A DNA stretch of 64,000 nt from Streptomyces sp. NRRL B-3428 (GCA_000721375.1 JOGW01000002.1:1-64000); one strand, 5' to 3'; counted from the first letter of the stretch, positions 32,715 to 41,091 are shown. Made by a program: numbers and translations. The notes: generated by a model not told the origin, from the letters alone.

Positions 32715-33703
32715 ACGGCCACCAGCCGATCCCCGGCCACACCGGCGGCGGCGGGGCAGAGCGTGCGCGCGAGGCGCAGCGAGGCCGCGGCGATGACCCG
32801 GTCCTCCTGCACCAGTTCGGCCTCGACGGGGATGCCGCCGGGCGCGAGCGCGCCGACCCGCACCCGGCAGTCGGTGGGCAGTTCGAACTCGGCGACCTGG
32901 GTGAACTCCGTACGCAGCGAGTCCACGAGCAGCCCGCGCGGCGCGAGACCGTGCACCTCGCTGACCGCGTAGAGCGCGGTCTGCCGGAAGGCCTCGAACA
33001 TCACGGCGCCCGGTATGTGGTCGAGGGGGTGGTCGAAGAGCCCGGGGTGCGCCTGGTCGACGACCACTTGGCCGACCGCCTCGTTGCCGGTGACCACGGC
33101 ATCGGCGAGGACGACGTTGTGCGCGCTGCGCCGCCCGACGAGGTACGTGGGCAGCCGGAGCCCGGTGACATGGGCGCGCGGGGTCAGCTCGAGCCCGGCG
33201 CGCGAACGGTCGCGCAGCGCCTGCCAGGTGCGGCGCGGCATCCAGCGGCACTCAAGGCGTGCGGTGACCGCGGGCCTGCCGTCGATGTCGGCGAGCACTT
33301 CGTAGACGGCGCCCGAGGCCTTGCCGCCGCGCGTCTTGGTCTCGGCGATCCGGAAGTCGATGAGCAGGTCCGCGGGGCGCGGGCCGATGCGCAGCGCGTC
33401 GGTGTCGACGATGGTCAGCTGCGCACTGTCGAAGACGAAGGCCGAGCTTTGTGGGGCGTCGAGATACGCGTGCGAGCCGAGAATCCCGCACTGTCGCAGG
33501 ACTTCCATGAGCAACAGCGGATCATAGAGCGCGGGGCTGCCCGTATGGTCGTTGTAGTAGCTGTGGGTGCGCGGCAGTTGGGCGGCGATGAACGCGCCCT
33601 CGCCGTGCGGCCGGTGGTCGGTGAGGAAGACCTCGGTGACGGATGCGCGATGGACTAATGCGCGCGGAACGGTGCCGGTGTAGTCAAGACCGTCAACTCC
33701 CAT
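32711..33703 (-). CDS. AfsA/ScbA-family gamma-butyrolactone biosynthesis protein
   Basis: A 330-residue protein with two hot-dog-like AfsA repeats. The first has THSYYNDHTGSPALYDPLLLM and EVLRQ; the second has FDHPLDHIPGAVMFEAFRQ, both diagnostic. AfsA joins a beta-ketoacyl chain to dihydroxyacetone phosphate, the committed step to gamma-butyrolactone and butenolide signals. AAGGGGAG lies upstream of the ATG at 33703. TAGGTA-N12-TACCTA at 33730-33753 lies 27 nt upstream, matching the ArsR-type sites. No ArpA/ScbR-type receptor or BprA-type reductase is in the window. Confidence 0.92.
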   Translation of the reverse strand: MGVDGLDYTGTVPRALVHRASVTEVFLTDHRPHGEGAFIAAQLPRTHSYYNDHTGSPALYDPLLLMEVLRQCGILGSHAYLDAPQSSAFVFDSAQLTIVDTDALRIGPRPADLLIDFRIAETKTRGGKASGAVYEVLADIDGRPAVTARLECRWMPRRTWQALRDRSRAGLELTPRAHVTGLRLPTYLVGRRSAHNVVLADAVVTGNEAVGQVVVDQAHPGLFDHPLDHIPGAVMFEAFRQTALYAVSEVHGLAPRGLLVDSLRTEFTQVAEFELPTDCRVRVGALAPGGIPVEAELVQEDRVIAAASLRLARTLCPAAAGVAGDRLVAV

Positions 33704-33999
33704 GGCATTCTCCCCTTCTGCCCAGGCGTTAGGTACGACGCAGACAATACCTAGGTTCGATGATCTTGCTACGGCCGCAATCTGACCGAACCGGCCGGAA
33801 TCGATGCGGTCACCCCCGAAGAACGCCTGGTCAGAGCACCCGCACAGGTGACCGATATGGAGTGCGTCACACTTCGTGCACACCTCTGGCGTCATGTCCG
33901 AGCGATGGATACGTCCTTGCCGACTGGTATATGGAGAGGACACCCTCCTCGCCTACGAGCGGGTGGCCGGAACAACAGCAGCGCACAGGAGGCGGATCG
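33704..33999. promoter_or_regulatory. Divergent promoter region between afsA-like gene and tldE
   Basis: No gene is seen here. The afsA side holds TAGGTACGA and the site TAGGTA-N12-TACCTA (33730-33753). On the tldE side, ATAC...GTAT (33909-33930, with TTGCCGACTGGTAT) loosely resembles an autoregulator-receptor element, and GGTATAT inside it could be a -10 box for tldE. The tldE ribosome site AGGAGG is at 33987-33992. Since tldE is cut off from tldD, it must be transcribed from here. Confidence 0.5.
33730..33753. promoter_or_regulatory. Second ArsR-type site in front of the afsA-like gene
   Basis: TAGGTA (33730-33735) and TACCTA (33748-33753) are inverted with a 12-nt spacer, the same geometry as the MFS/arsR site. 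The left half extends to TAGGTACGA in both. Confidence 0.65.
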
Positions 34000-35394
34000 A
34001 TGGGCTCTCGTACGACCAAACTGCACGAGATCGTCGAGCGGGCACTCGAACTGTCCACCGCCGACGGGTGTGTGGTGATCGCGGACGAGGAGTCGAGCGC
34101 CAATCTGCGCTGGGCGGCCAACGCGCTGACCACGAACGGCGTCACACGCGGCCGCACACTGACCGTCATCGCCACGGTCGACGGCAAGGAGGGCGCGGCC
34201 TCGGGCGTGGTCTCGCGTTCGGCCGTCACCGTCGACGACCTCGCGGATCTCGTACGGGCGGCCGAAGCCGCCGCACGCGAGGGCGAACCGGCCGAGGACG
34301 CACAGGAGTTGGTGACGGGCACGCCCGCATCGCCGGACTTCCTCGAAGCCCCCGCCGAAACATCGTCGGCCGTCTTCGCCGACTTCGCCCCGGCACTCGG
34401 CGAGGCCTTCGCACGCGCCCGGGCGGGGGGCCGCGAGCTGTACGGGTTCGCCCACCACGAGATGACTTCGAGCTATGTCGGTACGTCGACGGGGCTCAGG
34501 CTCCGGCACGACCAGCCCAACGGCACCCTGGAGCTCAACGCCAAGTCCCCGGACCGCACGCGCTCGGCCTGGGCGGGCCGCTCGACGCGCGACTTCAAGG
34601 ATGTGGACCCCGGGACGCTCGACACCGAGCTCGCCCGGCGCCTCGGCTGGGCCGAGCGCAGGATCGAGCTGCCGGCCGGACGCTACGAGACACTGCTGCC
34701 GCCCACGGCCGTGGCGGATCTGCTGATCTACCAGTACTGGTCCGCGGCGGGCCGCGACGCGGTGGAGGGCCGCACGGTCTTCTCCAAGCCCGGCGGCGGT
34801 ACGCGCGTCGGCGAGCGGCTCAGCGCGCTGCCGCTGACATTGCGCAGCGACCCGTCCGAACCGGGCCTCGAGTCCGCTCCGTTCGTGATCGCCCACGCTT
34901 CGGGCGACAGTTCGTCGGTCTTCGACAACGGACTGCCCCTCGCGCCCACGGAGTGGATCCGCGAGGGCGAGCTCGCGCATCTGCTGACCACGCGGCACAG
35001 CGCGGGTCTGACCGGTCTGCCGCTCGCGCCCGACATCGACAACCTGATCCTGGACGGCGGGAGCGAGCGCTCCCTCGAGGAGATGGTCGCGGCCACGGAG
35101 CGGGGCCTGCTCCTGACCTGCCTCTGGTACATCCGTGAGGTCGACCCGGCGACGCTCCTGCTCACCGGGCTCACCCGGGACGGGGTCTATCTCGTCGAGG
35201 ACGGCGAGGTGGTCGGCGAGGTGAACAACTTCCGGTTCAACGAGTCACCGGTCGATCTGCTCGGCCGGGCCACCGAAGCGGGCCGCACGGAGAAGACGCT
35301 GCCGCGCGAGTGGGGTGACTACTTCACACGGGCCGCCATGCCGCCGCTTCGGGTGCCGGACTTCAACATGAGCTCGGTGAGCCAGGGCGTGTGA
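34000..35394 (+). CDS. tldE: TldE/PmbA metallopeptidase subunit
   Basis: A 464-residue TldE, the non-zinc partner of TldD. Family features include the N-terminal VERALELSTADGCVVIADEES, a mid region FAHHEMTSSYVGTSTGLRLR, and the C-terminal GVYLVEDGEVVGEVNNFRF. It lacks the HExxxH zinc motif, as TldE should. The ATG at 34000 has AGGAGG 7 nt upstream. It is separated from tldD by the accessory cluster, whose genes mostly run on the opposite strand. Confidence 0.93.
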   Translation: MGSRTTKLHEIVERALELSTADGCVVIADEESSANLRWAANALTTNGVTRGRTLTVIATVDGKEGAASGVVSRSAVTVDDLADLVRAAEAAAREGEPAEDAQELVTGTPASPDFLEAPAETSSAVFADFAPALGEAFARARAGGRELYGFAHHEMTSSYVGTSTGLRLRHDQPNGTLELNAKSPDRTRSAWAGRSTRDFKDVDPGTLDTELARRLGWAERRIELPAGRYETLLPPTAVADLLIYQYWSAAGRDAVEGRTVFSKPGGGTRVGERLSALPLTLRSDPSEPGLESAPFVIAHASGDSSSVFDNGLPLAPTEWIREGELAHLLTTRHSAGLTGLPLAPDIDNLILDGGSERSLEEMVAATERGLLLTCLWYIREVDPATLLLTGLTRDGVYLVEDGEVVGEVNNFRFNESPVDLLGRATEAGRTEKTLPREWGDYFTRAAMPPLRVPDFNMSSVSQGV

Positions 35395-35513
35395 CCAAGG
35401 GCGGTGATCTTGCGGGTCGGAATCCGGTCGGCTCGCAGGCGCCGCCCCCATAGACTGGTGGAGCGCCCCGGCCAACCGTGGGCGCTCCACGACTTTCGAG
35501 GAGAACCAGGACC

Positions 35514-36782
35514 GTGACGGACATCGTCGACGAGCTGAAGTGGCGCGGCCTTTTCGCCCAGTCCACTGACGAAGACGCCCTGCGCAAGGCGCTCGCGGAC
35601 GGCCCTGTCACGTATTACTGCGGCTTCGACCCGACGGCGGCGAGCCTGCACGTGGGCCACCTCGTCCAGGTCCTCACCCTGCGCCGGCTGCAGCAGGCCG
35701 GGCACAAGCCGCTCGCCCTCGTGGGCGGCGCCACCGGTCAGATCGGTGACCCCCGGCCGACCGCCGAGCGCACCCTGAACGACCCGGCGGTCATCGCCGA
35801 GTGGGTGGGCCGCCTGCGTGCGCAGATCGAGCCGTTCCTCGACTTCGAGGGCGAGAACGCGGCGCAGATGGTGAACAACCTGGACTGGACCGCGGGCATG
35901 TCCGCGATCGAGTTCCTGCGCGACATCGGCAAGCACTTCCGCGTCAACAAGATGCTCACCAAGGACTCGGTGGCCCGCCGCCTGGAGTCCCAGGAGGGCA
36001 TCAGCTACACGGAGTTCAGCTACCAGCTCCTGCAGGGCATGGACTTCCTGGAGCTGTACCGGCGCCACGGCTGTGTCATCCAGCAGGGCGGCTCGGACCA
36101 GTGGGGCAACCTGACGGCCGGTATCGACCTGATCCACCGGATGCACCCCGAGGCGCAGGTGCACTGCTACTCGACGCCGCTGATGGTGAAGTCGGACGGC
36201 ACCAAGTTCGGCAAGTCCGAGGGCGGGGCCATCTGGCTCGACCCGGAGATGACCACGCCGTACGCGTTCTACCAGTTCTGGCTGAACACGGACGACCGTG
36301 ACATCTCCACGTACATGCGCATCCTGTCCTTCAAGTCCCGCGAGGAGCTCGAAGAGCTCGAGAAGCTGACCGAGGAGCGGCCGCAGGCCCGCACCGCGCA
36401 GCGCGCGCTCGCCGAGGAGCTGACCACGCTCGTACACGGCGCCGACCAGTGCGCCGCGGTCATCAACGCGTCCAAGGCGCTGTTCGGTCAGGGCGAGCTC
36501 GGCGACCTCGACGCGGCGACGCTGGCCGCCGCACTGTCCGAGGTGCCGCACGCCCAGGTCACCGAGCTCGGTCTGGTCACGGACCTGTTCGCCGAGGTCG
36601 GCCTGGTCGCGTCCAAGTCGGCCGCGCGCCGCACGGTCAAGGAGGGCGGCGCGTACGTGAACAACGTCAAGGTCGCCGCCGAGGACGCGGTGGCCACGGA
36701 GGCCGAGCTGTTGCACGGCCGCTGGCTGGTCCTGCGGCGCGGCAAGAAGAACCTGGCGGCGATCGAGGTCGTCGCGGGCTGA
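35514..36782 (+). CDS. tyrS: Tyrosyl-tRNA synthetase
   Basis: A 422-residue class I synthetase. The HIGH motif reads HVGH in [20 protein letters not shown]; the KMSKS motif reads [21 protein letters not shown] is the tyrosine-binding block; an S4 RNA-binding domain ends the protein. The GTG at 35514 follows GAGGAG. TAGACT (35451-35456) is a good -10. A 10-bp inverted repeat (GTGGAGCGCC 35458-35467, GGCGCTCCAC 35481-35490) lies at the predicted transcription start. No T-box motif is seen. Confidence 0.96.
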   Translation: MTDIVDELKWRGLFAQSTDEDALRKALADGPVTYYCGFDPTAASLHVGHLVQVLTLRRLQQAGHKPLALVGGATGQIGDPRPTAERTLNDPAVIAEWVGRLRAQIEPFLDFEGENAAQMVNNLDWTAGMSAIEFLRDIGKHFRVNKMLTKDSVARRLESQEGISYTEFSYQLLQGMDFLELYRRHGCVIQQGGSDQWGNLTAGIDLIHRMHPEAQVHCYSTPLMVKSDGTKFGKSEGGAIWLDPEMTTPYAFYQFWLNTDDRDISTYMRILSFKSREELEELEKLTEERPQARTAQRALAEELTTLVHGADQCAAVINASKALFGQGELGDLDAATLAAALSEVPHAQVTELGLVTDLFAEVGLVASKSAARRTVKEGGAYVNNVKVAAEDAVATEAELLHGRWLVLRRGKKNLAAIEVVAG

Positions 36783-36816
36783 CGTGGAAAGCACGCGGGT
36801 GCGGACTCGCGTACGA

Positions 36817-36854
36817 CGAAGAGGGGCCGGCCCTGATGGACCGGCCCCTCTTCG
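36817..36854. terminator. Bidirectional terminator after tyrS
   Basis: CGAAGAGGGGCCGG (36817-36830) pairs perfectly with CCGGCCCCTCTTCG (36841-36854), between convergent tyrS and the GlsB-like gene. Confidence 0.85.
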
Positions 36855-36866
36855 TATCCGCGTATC

Positions 36867-37145
36867 TCAGGTGACCTGTTTGCTGCCGCCCTTGACCGCC
36901 TTGTAGATCATGTCGCCGAGGAACACGAGCACGACCGCTGCAGCGATCTGCAGCGCGTGCCGGCCCCAGTCGACGCCACGGGTCTCGTCAATGCCGAAAC
37001 CAGCGGCCAGGGAGTTGCCGACAACACCGCCGATGATGCCGAGGATGGTGGTCATCCACAGCGGCATGTGCTGCTTACCGGGCAGGATCGCCTTCGCCAG
37101 CAGACCCAGGACAAAACCCACAATGATCGCCCACAACCAGCCCAT
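36867..37145 (-). CDS. GlsB/YeaQ/YmgE family stress-response membrane protein
   Basis: A 92-residue transglycosylase-associated-type membrane protein with three hydrophobic helices. It has MGWLWAIIVGFVLGLLAK, then LGIIGGVVGNSLAAGFG (the glycine-rich family motif) and VVLVFLGDMIYKAV. Family members are induced by envelope or acid stress in other bacteria; function is not established. GAGGAGG precedes the ATG at 37145. Confidence 0.9.
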   Translation of the reverse strand: MGWLWAIIVGFVLGLLAKAILPGKQHMPLWMTTILGIIGGVVGNSLAAGFGIDETRGVDWGRHALQIAAAVVLVFLGDMIYKAVKGGSKQVT

Positions 37146-37359
37146 GACCGCCTCCTCATATGCGCACGGGTGAGCAGTACCGCCAGTCTCCGCCGGTCCG
37201 CCATACGGCGCATGTCGGGCACACCCATACGCGGTACGGCGCAGTGCATACGCCCAGGCCCGGGCCGACCCGCTCTCGAATGCGACGCAGGCCGGGCGTA
37301 ACGTGGAGCCGTGTCCGGACCGGGGAGCGTCCGGCATTTCTAGCGGGTGGTGGAACGTG

Positions 37360-37743
37360 ATGCGGAAGCAGCGCACGACGGGCGGGGCACAGGTCATCCG
37401 GATCACGGGAGCGCGGCAGTCGCTCACCGATGACGTGCGCGGCAGGCAGCGGCGGTACGTCATCTCGATGTCGATCCGCACTCTTTCGGTGGTTCTCGCG
37501 GCCGTCCTGTGGAACGTCGAGCGGCATATCGCGATCGTGGCGCTCGTCGCGGGCGTGCTGCTCCCCTATATCGCCGTCGTGATCGCCAACGCCGGGCGGG
37601 AGAACGTGCCTTCGCTGCCCTCCGCCTACGTACCGGCTCCCGTACGCCCGATGCTGCCGCCGCCCGGCCGGCCCGATCCGGCGGAATCCGACCCGGAACC
37701 GGCCGCGCGCGAGGGGCACGAGGGGTCCGGCGGGCGGGGCTGA
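37360..37743 (+). CDS. DUF3099 domain-containing membrane protein
   Basis: A 127-residue actinobacterial protein. The DUF3099 core is ITGARQSLTDDVRGRQRRY followed by two membrane helices (SIRTLSVVLAAVLWNVE and AIVALVAGVLLPYIAVVIANAG) and a disordered proline-rich tail. ATG 37360 or the adjacent GTG 37357 is the start. Its function is unknown. Confidence 0.85.
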   Translation: MRKQRTTGGAQVIRITGARQSLTDDVRGRQRRYVISMSIRTLSVVLAAVLWNVERHIAIVALVAGVLLPYIAVVIANAGRENVPSLPSAYVPAPVRPMLPPPGRPDPAESDPEPAAREGHEGSGGRG

Positions 37744-37830
37744 CCTGCACCGGTCTGCAAAGCTCAAGAAAAGCTCAGATCAATCATGAAGTTCCAGTGC
37801 ACCGCACGGGGTAGCCCGTGACATACTTCG

Positions 37831-37909
37831 TACGCGCTCCGCATCCCCCGTCGGAGCGACGGACCGACGCCGGGCAGCTCCCCCCGTGGCTGCTCGGCGT
37901 CGCCTTTTC
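37831..37909 (+). ncRNA. 6C RNA (two C-rich-loop hairpins)
   Basis: Hairpin 1 pairs CGCTCCG (37835-37841) with CGGAGCG (37852-37858) around CATCCCCCGT. Hairpin 2 pairs CGACGCCGGGCAGC (37865-37878) with GCTGCTCGGCGTCG (37889-37902), one G-U pair, around TCCCCCCGTG. CCTTTTCT follows, so hairpin 2 also terminates. Two stem-loops with runs of C define the actinobacterial 6C family, homologous to mycobacterial B11. A CATACT box (37822-37827) sets the predicted start near 37831. The RNA is expected to be a trans-acting sRNA binding G-rich ribosome sites. Confidence 0.88.
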
Positions 37910-37987
37910 TCCGGCCGGTTTCCCCGCCGTTTCTGCGGCCTCCGCCGAGGCCGGATCGCTTGTGCGCGGCCGAGTTAGGCTCGAAGG

Positions 37988-38227
37988 ATGATCACGCCGT
38001 CCTCCCCCGATCCCGAGAAGCCCATCTGTTCCGGCAAGGGCTGCCGCGCCGATGCCGTATGGGTGCTCGCGTGGAACAACCCCAAGGTCCACACGCCGGA
38101 GCGCCGTAAGACCTGGCTCGCGTGCGAGGAGCATCGCGAGCATCTGTCGCACTTCCTCGGCGTGCGGGGGTTCCTGAAGGACGTCGTGCAGTTCTCGGAC
38201 TGGGAAGCCGCTCAGGAGCAGTCGTAG
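37988..38227 (+). CDS. Small Cys/His-containing conserved protein
   Basis: A 79-residue protein with ICSGKGCRADAVWVLAWNNPK, then WLACEEHREHLSHFLG. Three cysteines and several histidines could bind one zinc. I recognise it only as a conserved actinobacterial hypothetical. It lies between the 6C RNA and a very long terminator and ends with FSDWEAAQEQS. Confidence 0.75.
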   Translation: MITPSSPDPEKPICSGKGCRADAVWVLAWNNPKVHTPERRKTWLACEEHREHLSHFLGVRGFLKDVVQFSDWEAAQEQS

Positions 38228-38235
38228 CCCCTTGT

Positions 38236-38291
38236 GCGGATACGTGAGAGGGCCCCGCCAGCAGATCGGCGGGGCCCTCTCACGTATCCGC
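38236..38291. terminator. 24-bp perfect hairpin between convergent genes
   Basis: The arms 38236-38259 and 38268-38291 are exact inverted repeats of 24 nt (starting GCGGATACGTGAGAGGGCCC) around the loop AGCAGATC. It ends 10 nt before the moaA stop, which is convergent. Confidence 0.88.
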
Positions 38292-38300
38292 GGCGAAAGC

Positions 38301-39293
38301 TCAGCCGCCGATCGCCGACATCGGGCGGTCGGGCTGCAGGAAGGTCGGGTCGTCGAGGCCCGAGCCTGCCTTCTTGCCCCACATCGCGAGCTTCCAGAGG
38401 CGGGCCACCTCTTCGTCCGAGGAGTCCTCCGCGCGCAGGGCCGCCCGCAGATCGGTCTCCTCGGTGGCGAACAGGCAGGTGCGGACCTGGCCGTCGGCCG
38501 TCAGACGCGTGCGGTCGCAGGCGCGGCAGAACGGGCGGGTGACGGAGGCGATCACACCGACCGTGTGCTTGCCGCCGTCGACGATCCAGCGCTCGGCCGG
38601 GGCGGAGCCACGCTCGTCCTGGCCCTCCTCGGTGAGGGTGAAGCGGGTGCGCAGCGACTCCAGGATGTCCCCGGCGGTGATCATGCCGTCGCGCTTCCAG
38701 CCGTGCTGGGCGTCGAGGGGCATCTGCTCGATGAAGCGCAGCTCGTAATCGTTCTCGATCGCCCAGGCCAGGAGGTCGGGGGCCTCGTCGTCGTTGAGAC
38801 CGGGCATCAGGACCGCATTGACCTTCACCGGGGTGAGGCCCGCTTCGCGGGCCGCGGCCATGCCGTCGAGGACGTCCTTGTGGCGGTCGCGGCGGGTCAG
38901 GGTCTTGAAGACATCGGGGCGCAAGGTGTCCAGCGAGACGTTCACCCGGTCGAGGCCCGCGGCCTTGAGTGCGGTGGCGGTGCGCTTGAGGCCGATGCCG
39001 TTGGTGGTCAGCGACATCTTGGGGCGCGGCTCAAGGGCCGCGACCCGCTCGACGATGCCGACGATTCCGGGGCGCAGCAGCGGCTCGCCGCCGGTGAAGC
39101 GGACTTCCTCGATGCCGAGCCGGGTGACGGCGATGCGGATCAGCCGGACGATCTCGTCATCGGTGAGCAGATCGGGCTTGGCCAGCCACTGCAGTCCCTC
39201 CTCGGGCATGCAGTACGTGCACCGCAGATTGCACCGGTCGGTCAGCGAGACCCGCAGATCGGTGGCCACACGGCCGAACGTGTCGATGAGCAC
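38301..39293 (-). CDS. moaA: GTP 3',8-cyclase (molybdenum cofactor synthesis)
   Basis: A 330-residue radical-SAM enzyme that converts GTP to the cPMP precursor. The SAM cluster motif is CNLRCTYC; the SAM-binding GGE is in VRFTGGEPLLRPG. The second cluster is FCRACDRTRLTADGQVRTCL, and the essential C-terminal Gly-Gly is present (SAIGG). Length is normal. No other moa gene lies in the window. Confidence 0.97.
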   Translation of the reverse strand: MLIDTFGRVATDLRVSLTDRCNLRCTYCMPEEGLQWLAKPDLLTDDEIVRLIRIAVTRLGIEEVRFTGGEPLLRPGIVGIVERVAALEPRPKMSLTTNGIGLKRTATALKAAGLDRVNVSLDTLRPDVFKTLTRRDRHKDVLDGMAAAREAGLTPVKVNAVLMPGLNDDEAPDLLAWAIENDYELRFIEQMPLDAQHGWKRDGMITAGDILESLRTRFTLTEEGQDERGSAPAERWIVDGGKHTVGVIASVTRPFCRACDRTRLTADGQVRTCLFATEETDLRAALRAEDSSDEEVARLWKLAMWGKKAGSGLDDPTFLQPDRPMSAIGG

Positions 39294-39391
39294 GTGGCCC
39301 CTCCCTCGGCGAGATCTGGCGAAAACTTGTCTGGCAAAAGCCTACGCGAGGGGTCGGACACGTATCAGGGTGTTGATCGCACAGGTACGGC

Positions 39392-39427
39392 CACGGCCGT
39401 GTCGTAGAGAACTACGACACGGCCGTG
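39392..39427 (-). terminator. Terminator of the DUF485-symporter operon
   Basis: CACGGCCGTGTCGTAG (39392-39407) pairs perfectly over 16 bp with 39412-39427 around AGAA, 23 nt past the symporter stop. Confidence 0.85.
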
Positions 39428-39450
39428 AGCTGCGGGGACACAGGGGCGGA

Positions 39451-41091
39451 TCAGTGTGCCCCGGTACCGGTGAGGGAGCGGACCTCGAGCTCCGCGTACT
39501 TGCCGGTGTCCGGCTCCTCCTTGGAGAGCATGGTGCCGAGCCAGCCCATGAGGAAGCCGAACGGGATGGAGATCAGACCCGGGTTCTTCAGCGGGAACCA
39601 GGCGAAGTCCACGCCCGGGAACATCGCCTTGGGGTCGCCGGAGACGACCGGCGAGAAGAGCACCAGGCCGACGGCCACGATCAGACCGCCGTAGATCGAC
39701 CACAGCGCGCCCTGGGTGGTGAACCGCTTCCAGAACAGGCTGTAGAGGATCGTCGGCAGGTTGGCCGAGGCGGCGACCGCGAACGCGAGGGCGACCAGAC
39801 CGGCCACGTTGAGGTCGCGGGCGAGGGCGCCGAGCAGGATGGACACGGCACCGATACCGATGGTGGCCAGCCGCGCGGCGCGCATCTCCTGCTTCTCGGT
39901 GGCCTGGCCGCGCTTGATCACGTTGGCGTAGATGTCATGCGCGAACGAGGACGAGGACGCCAGGGTCAGACCGGCGACCACGGCGAGGATCGTGGCGAAC
40001 GCGACCGCGGAGATCGTGGCGAGCAGGATGGCGCCCCAGGCCGAGTCGACGCCGCCCAGATGCAGGGCGAGCAGTGGTGCCGCCGTGTTGCCGGACGGGT
40101 TGGACGCGATGATCTCGTCCTGCTTGATCAGAGCCGCCGCGCCGAAGCCGAGCGCGATGGTCATCAGGTAGAAGCCGCCGATGATGCCGATCGCCCAGTT
40201 CACGGACTTACGGGCGGCCTTGGCGTTGGGCACCGTGTAGAAGCGGATCAGGATGTGCGGCAGACCCGCGGTGCCCAGCACCAGGGCGATACCGAGCGAG
40301 ATGAAGTCCAGCTTCGAGGTGCCGGTGGCGCCGTACTGCAGCCCGGGCTCCAGGAACGCCGCTCCCTTGCCGCTGTTCTCGGCGGCGGTGCCGAGCAGGT
40401 CCGAGATGTTGAAGTCGAACTTCAGCAGGACCAGGAAGGTGATCAGGAGGGTGCCGCCGATGAGCAGCACGGCCTTGACCATCTGGACCCAGGTGGTGCC
40501 CTTCATGCCGCCGATGGAGACGTACACGATCATCAGGACGCCGACCAGGGCGACGATGCCGATCTTGCCCGCGTCCTCGGTGATGCCGAGCAGGAGCGAG
40601 ACGAGGACGCCCGCGCCCGCCATCTGCGCGAGCAGATAGAAGATCGAGACGACGATGGTCGAGGTGCCCGCGGCCGTACGCACGGGGCGCTGGCGCATGC
40701 GGTACGCGAGGACGTCGCCCATCGTGTAGCGGCCGGAGTTGCGCAGCGGCTCGGCGACGAGGAGGAGCGCCACCAGCCAGGCGACCAGGAAGCCGATCGA
40801 GTACAGGAAGCCGTCGTAGCCGAAGAGCGCGATGGCGCCCGCGATACCGAGGAAGGACGCGGCGGACATGTAGTCGCCGGAGACCGCGAGGCCGTTCTGG
40901 AACGCGCTGAACGAGCGGCCGCCCGCGTAGAAGTCGGCGGCGTCCTTGGTCTGCCGGCCCGCCCAGATGGTGATGAAGAGGGTGGCGACGACGAAGACCG
41001 CGAACAGCGAGATGATCAGCGGCCGGTGCTCGCTGGCTTCGTTGGCCGCGAGCACGGTGTCACCCGCCGCAAGCGTGATCATGGGGCTCAT
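39451..41091 (-). CDS. actP: Cation/acetate symporter (ActP-like, solute:sodium family)
   Basis: A 546-residue sodium:solute symporter with about 13 membrane helices. Diagnostic blocks are FYAGGRSFSAFQNGLAVSGD, SAASFLGIAGAIALFGYDG and TAGLPHILIRFYTVP, matching ActP. It should take up acetate and related short carboxylates. The start overlaps the DUF485 stop (ATGA at 41088-41091), the standard yjcH-actP arrangement. The start MSPMITLAAGD is chosen for this coupling. Confidence 0.93.
   Translation of the reverse strand: MSPMITLAAGDTVLAANEASEHRPLIISLFAVFVVATLFITIWAGRQTKDAADFYAGGRSFSAFQNGLAVSGDYMSAASFLGIAGAIALFGYDGFLYSIGFLVAWLVALLLVAEPLRNSGRYTMGDVLAYRMRQRPVRTAAGTSTIVVSIFYLLAQMAGAGVLVSLLLGITEDAGKIGIVALVGVLMIVYVSIGGMKGTTWVQMVKAVLLIGGTLLITFLVLLKFDFNISDLLGTAAENSGKGAAFLEPGLQYGATGTSKLDFISLGIALVLGTAGLPHILIRFYTVPNAKAARKSVNWAIGIIGGFYLMTIALGFGAAALIKQDEIIASNPSGNTAAPLLALHLGGVDSAWGAILLATISAVAFATILAVVAGLTLASSSSFAHDIYANVIKRGQATEKQEMRAARLATIGIGAVSILLGALARDLNVAGLVALAFAVAASANLPTILYSLFWKRFTTQGALWSIYGGLIVAVGLVLFSPVVSGDPKAMFPGVDFAWFPLKNPGLISIPFGFLMGWLGTMLSKEEPDTGKYAELEVRSLTGTGAH

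Noticed and set aside
26238..33999. Integrative element with att sites around the cluster
   Set aside because: No integrase, transposase, tRNA or flanking direct repeat was found by eye; the insertion mechanism is unknown.
35458..35490. T-box or attenuator before tyrS
   Set aside because: No T-box bulge or terminator/antiterminator pair; the inverted repeat begins upstream of the predicted transcription start.
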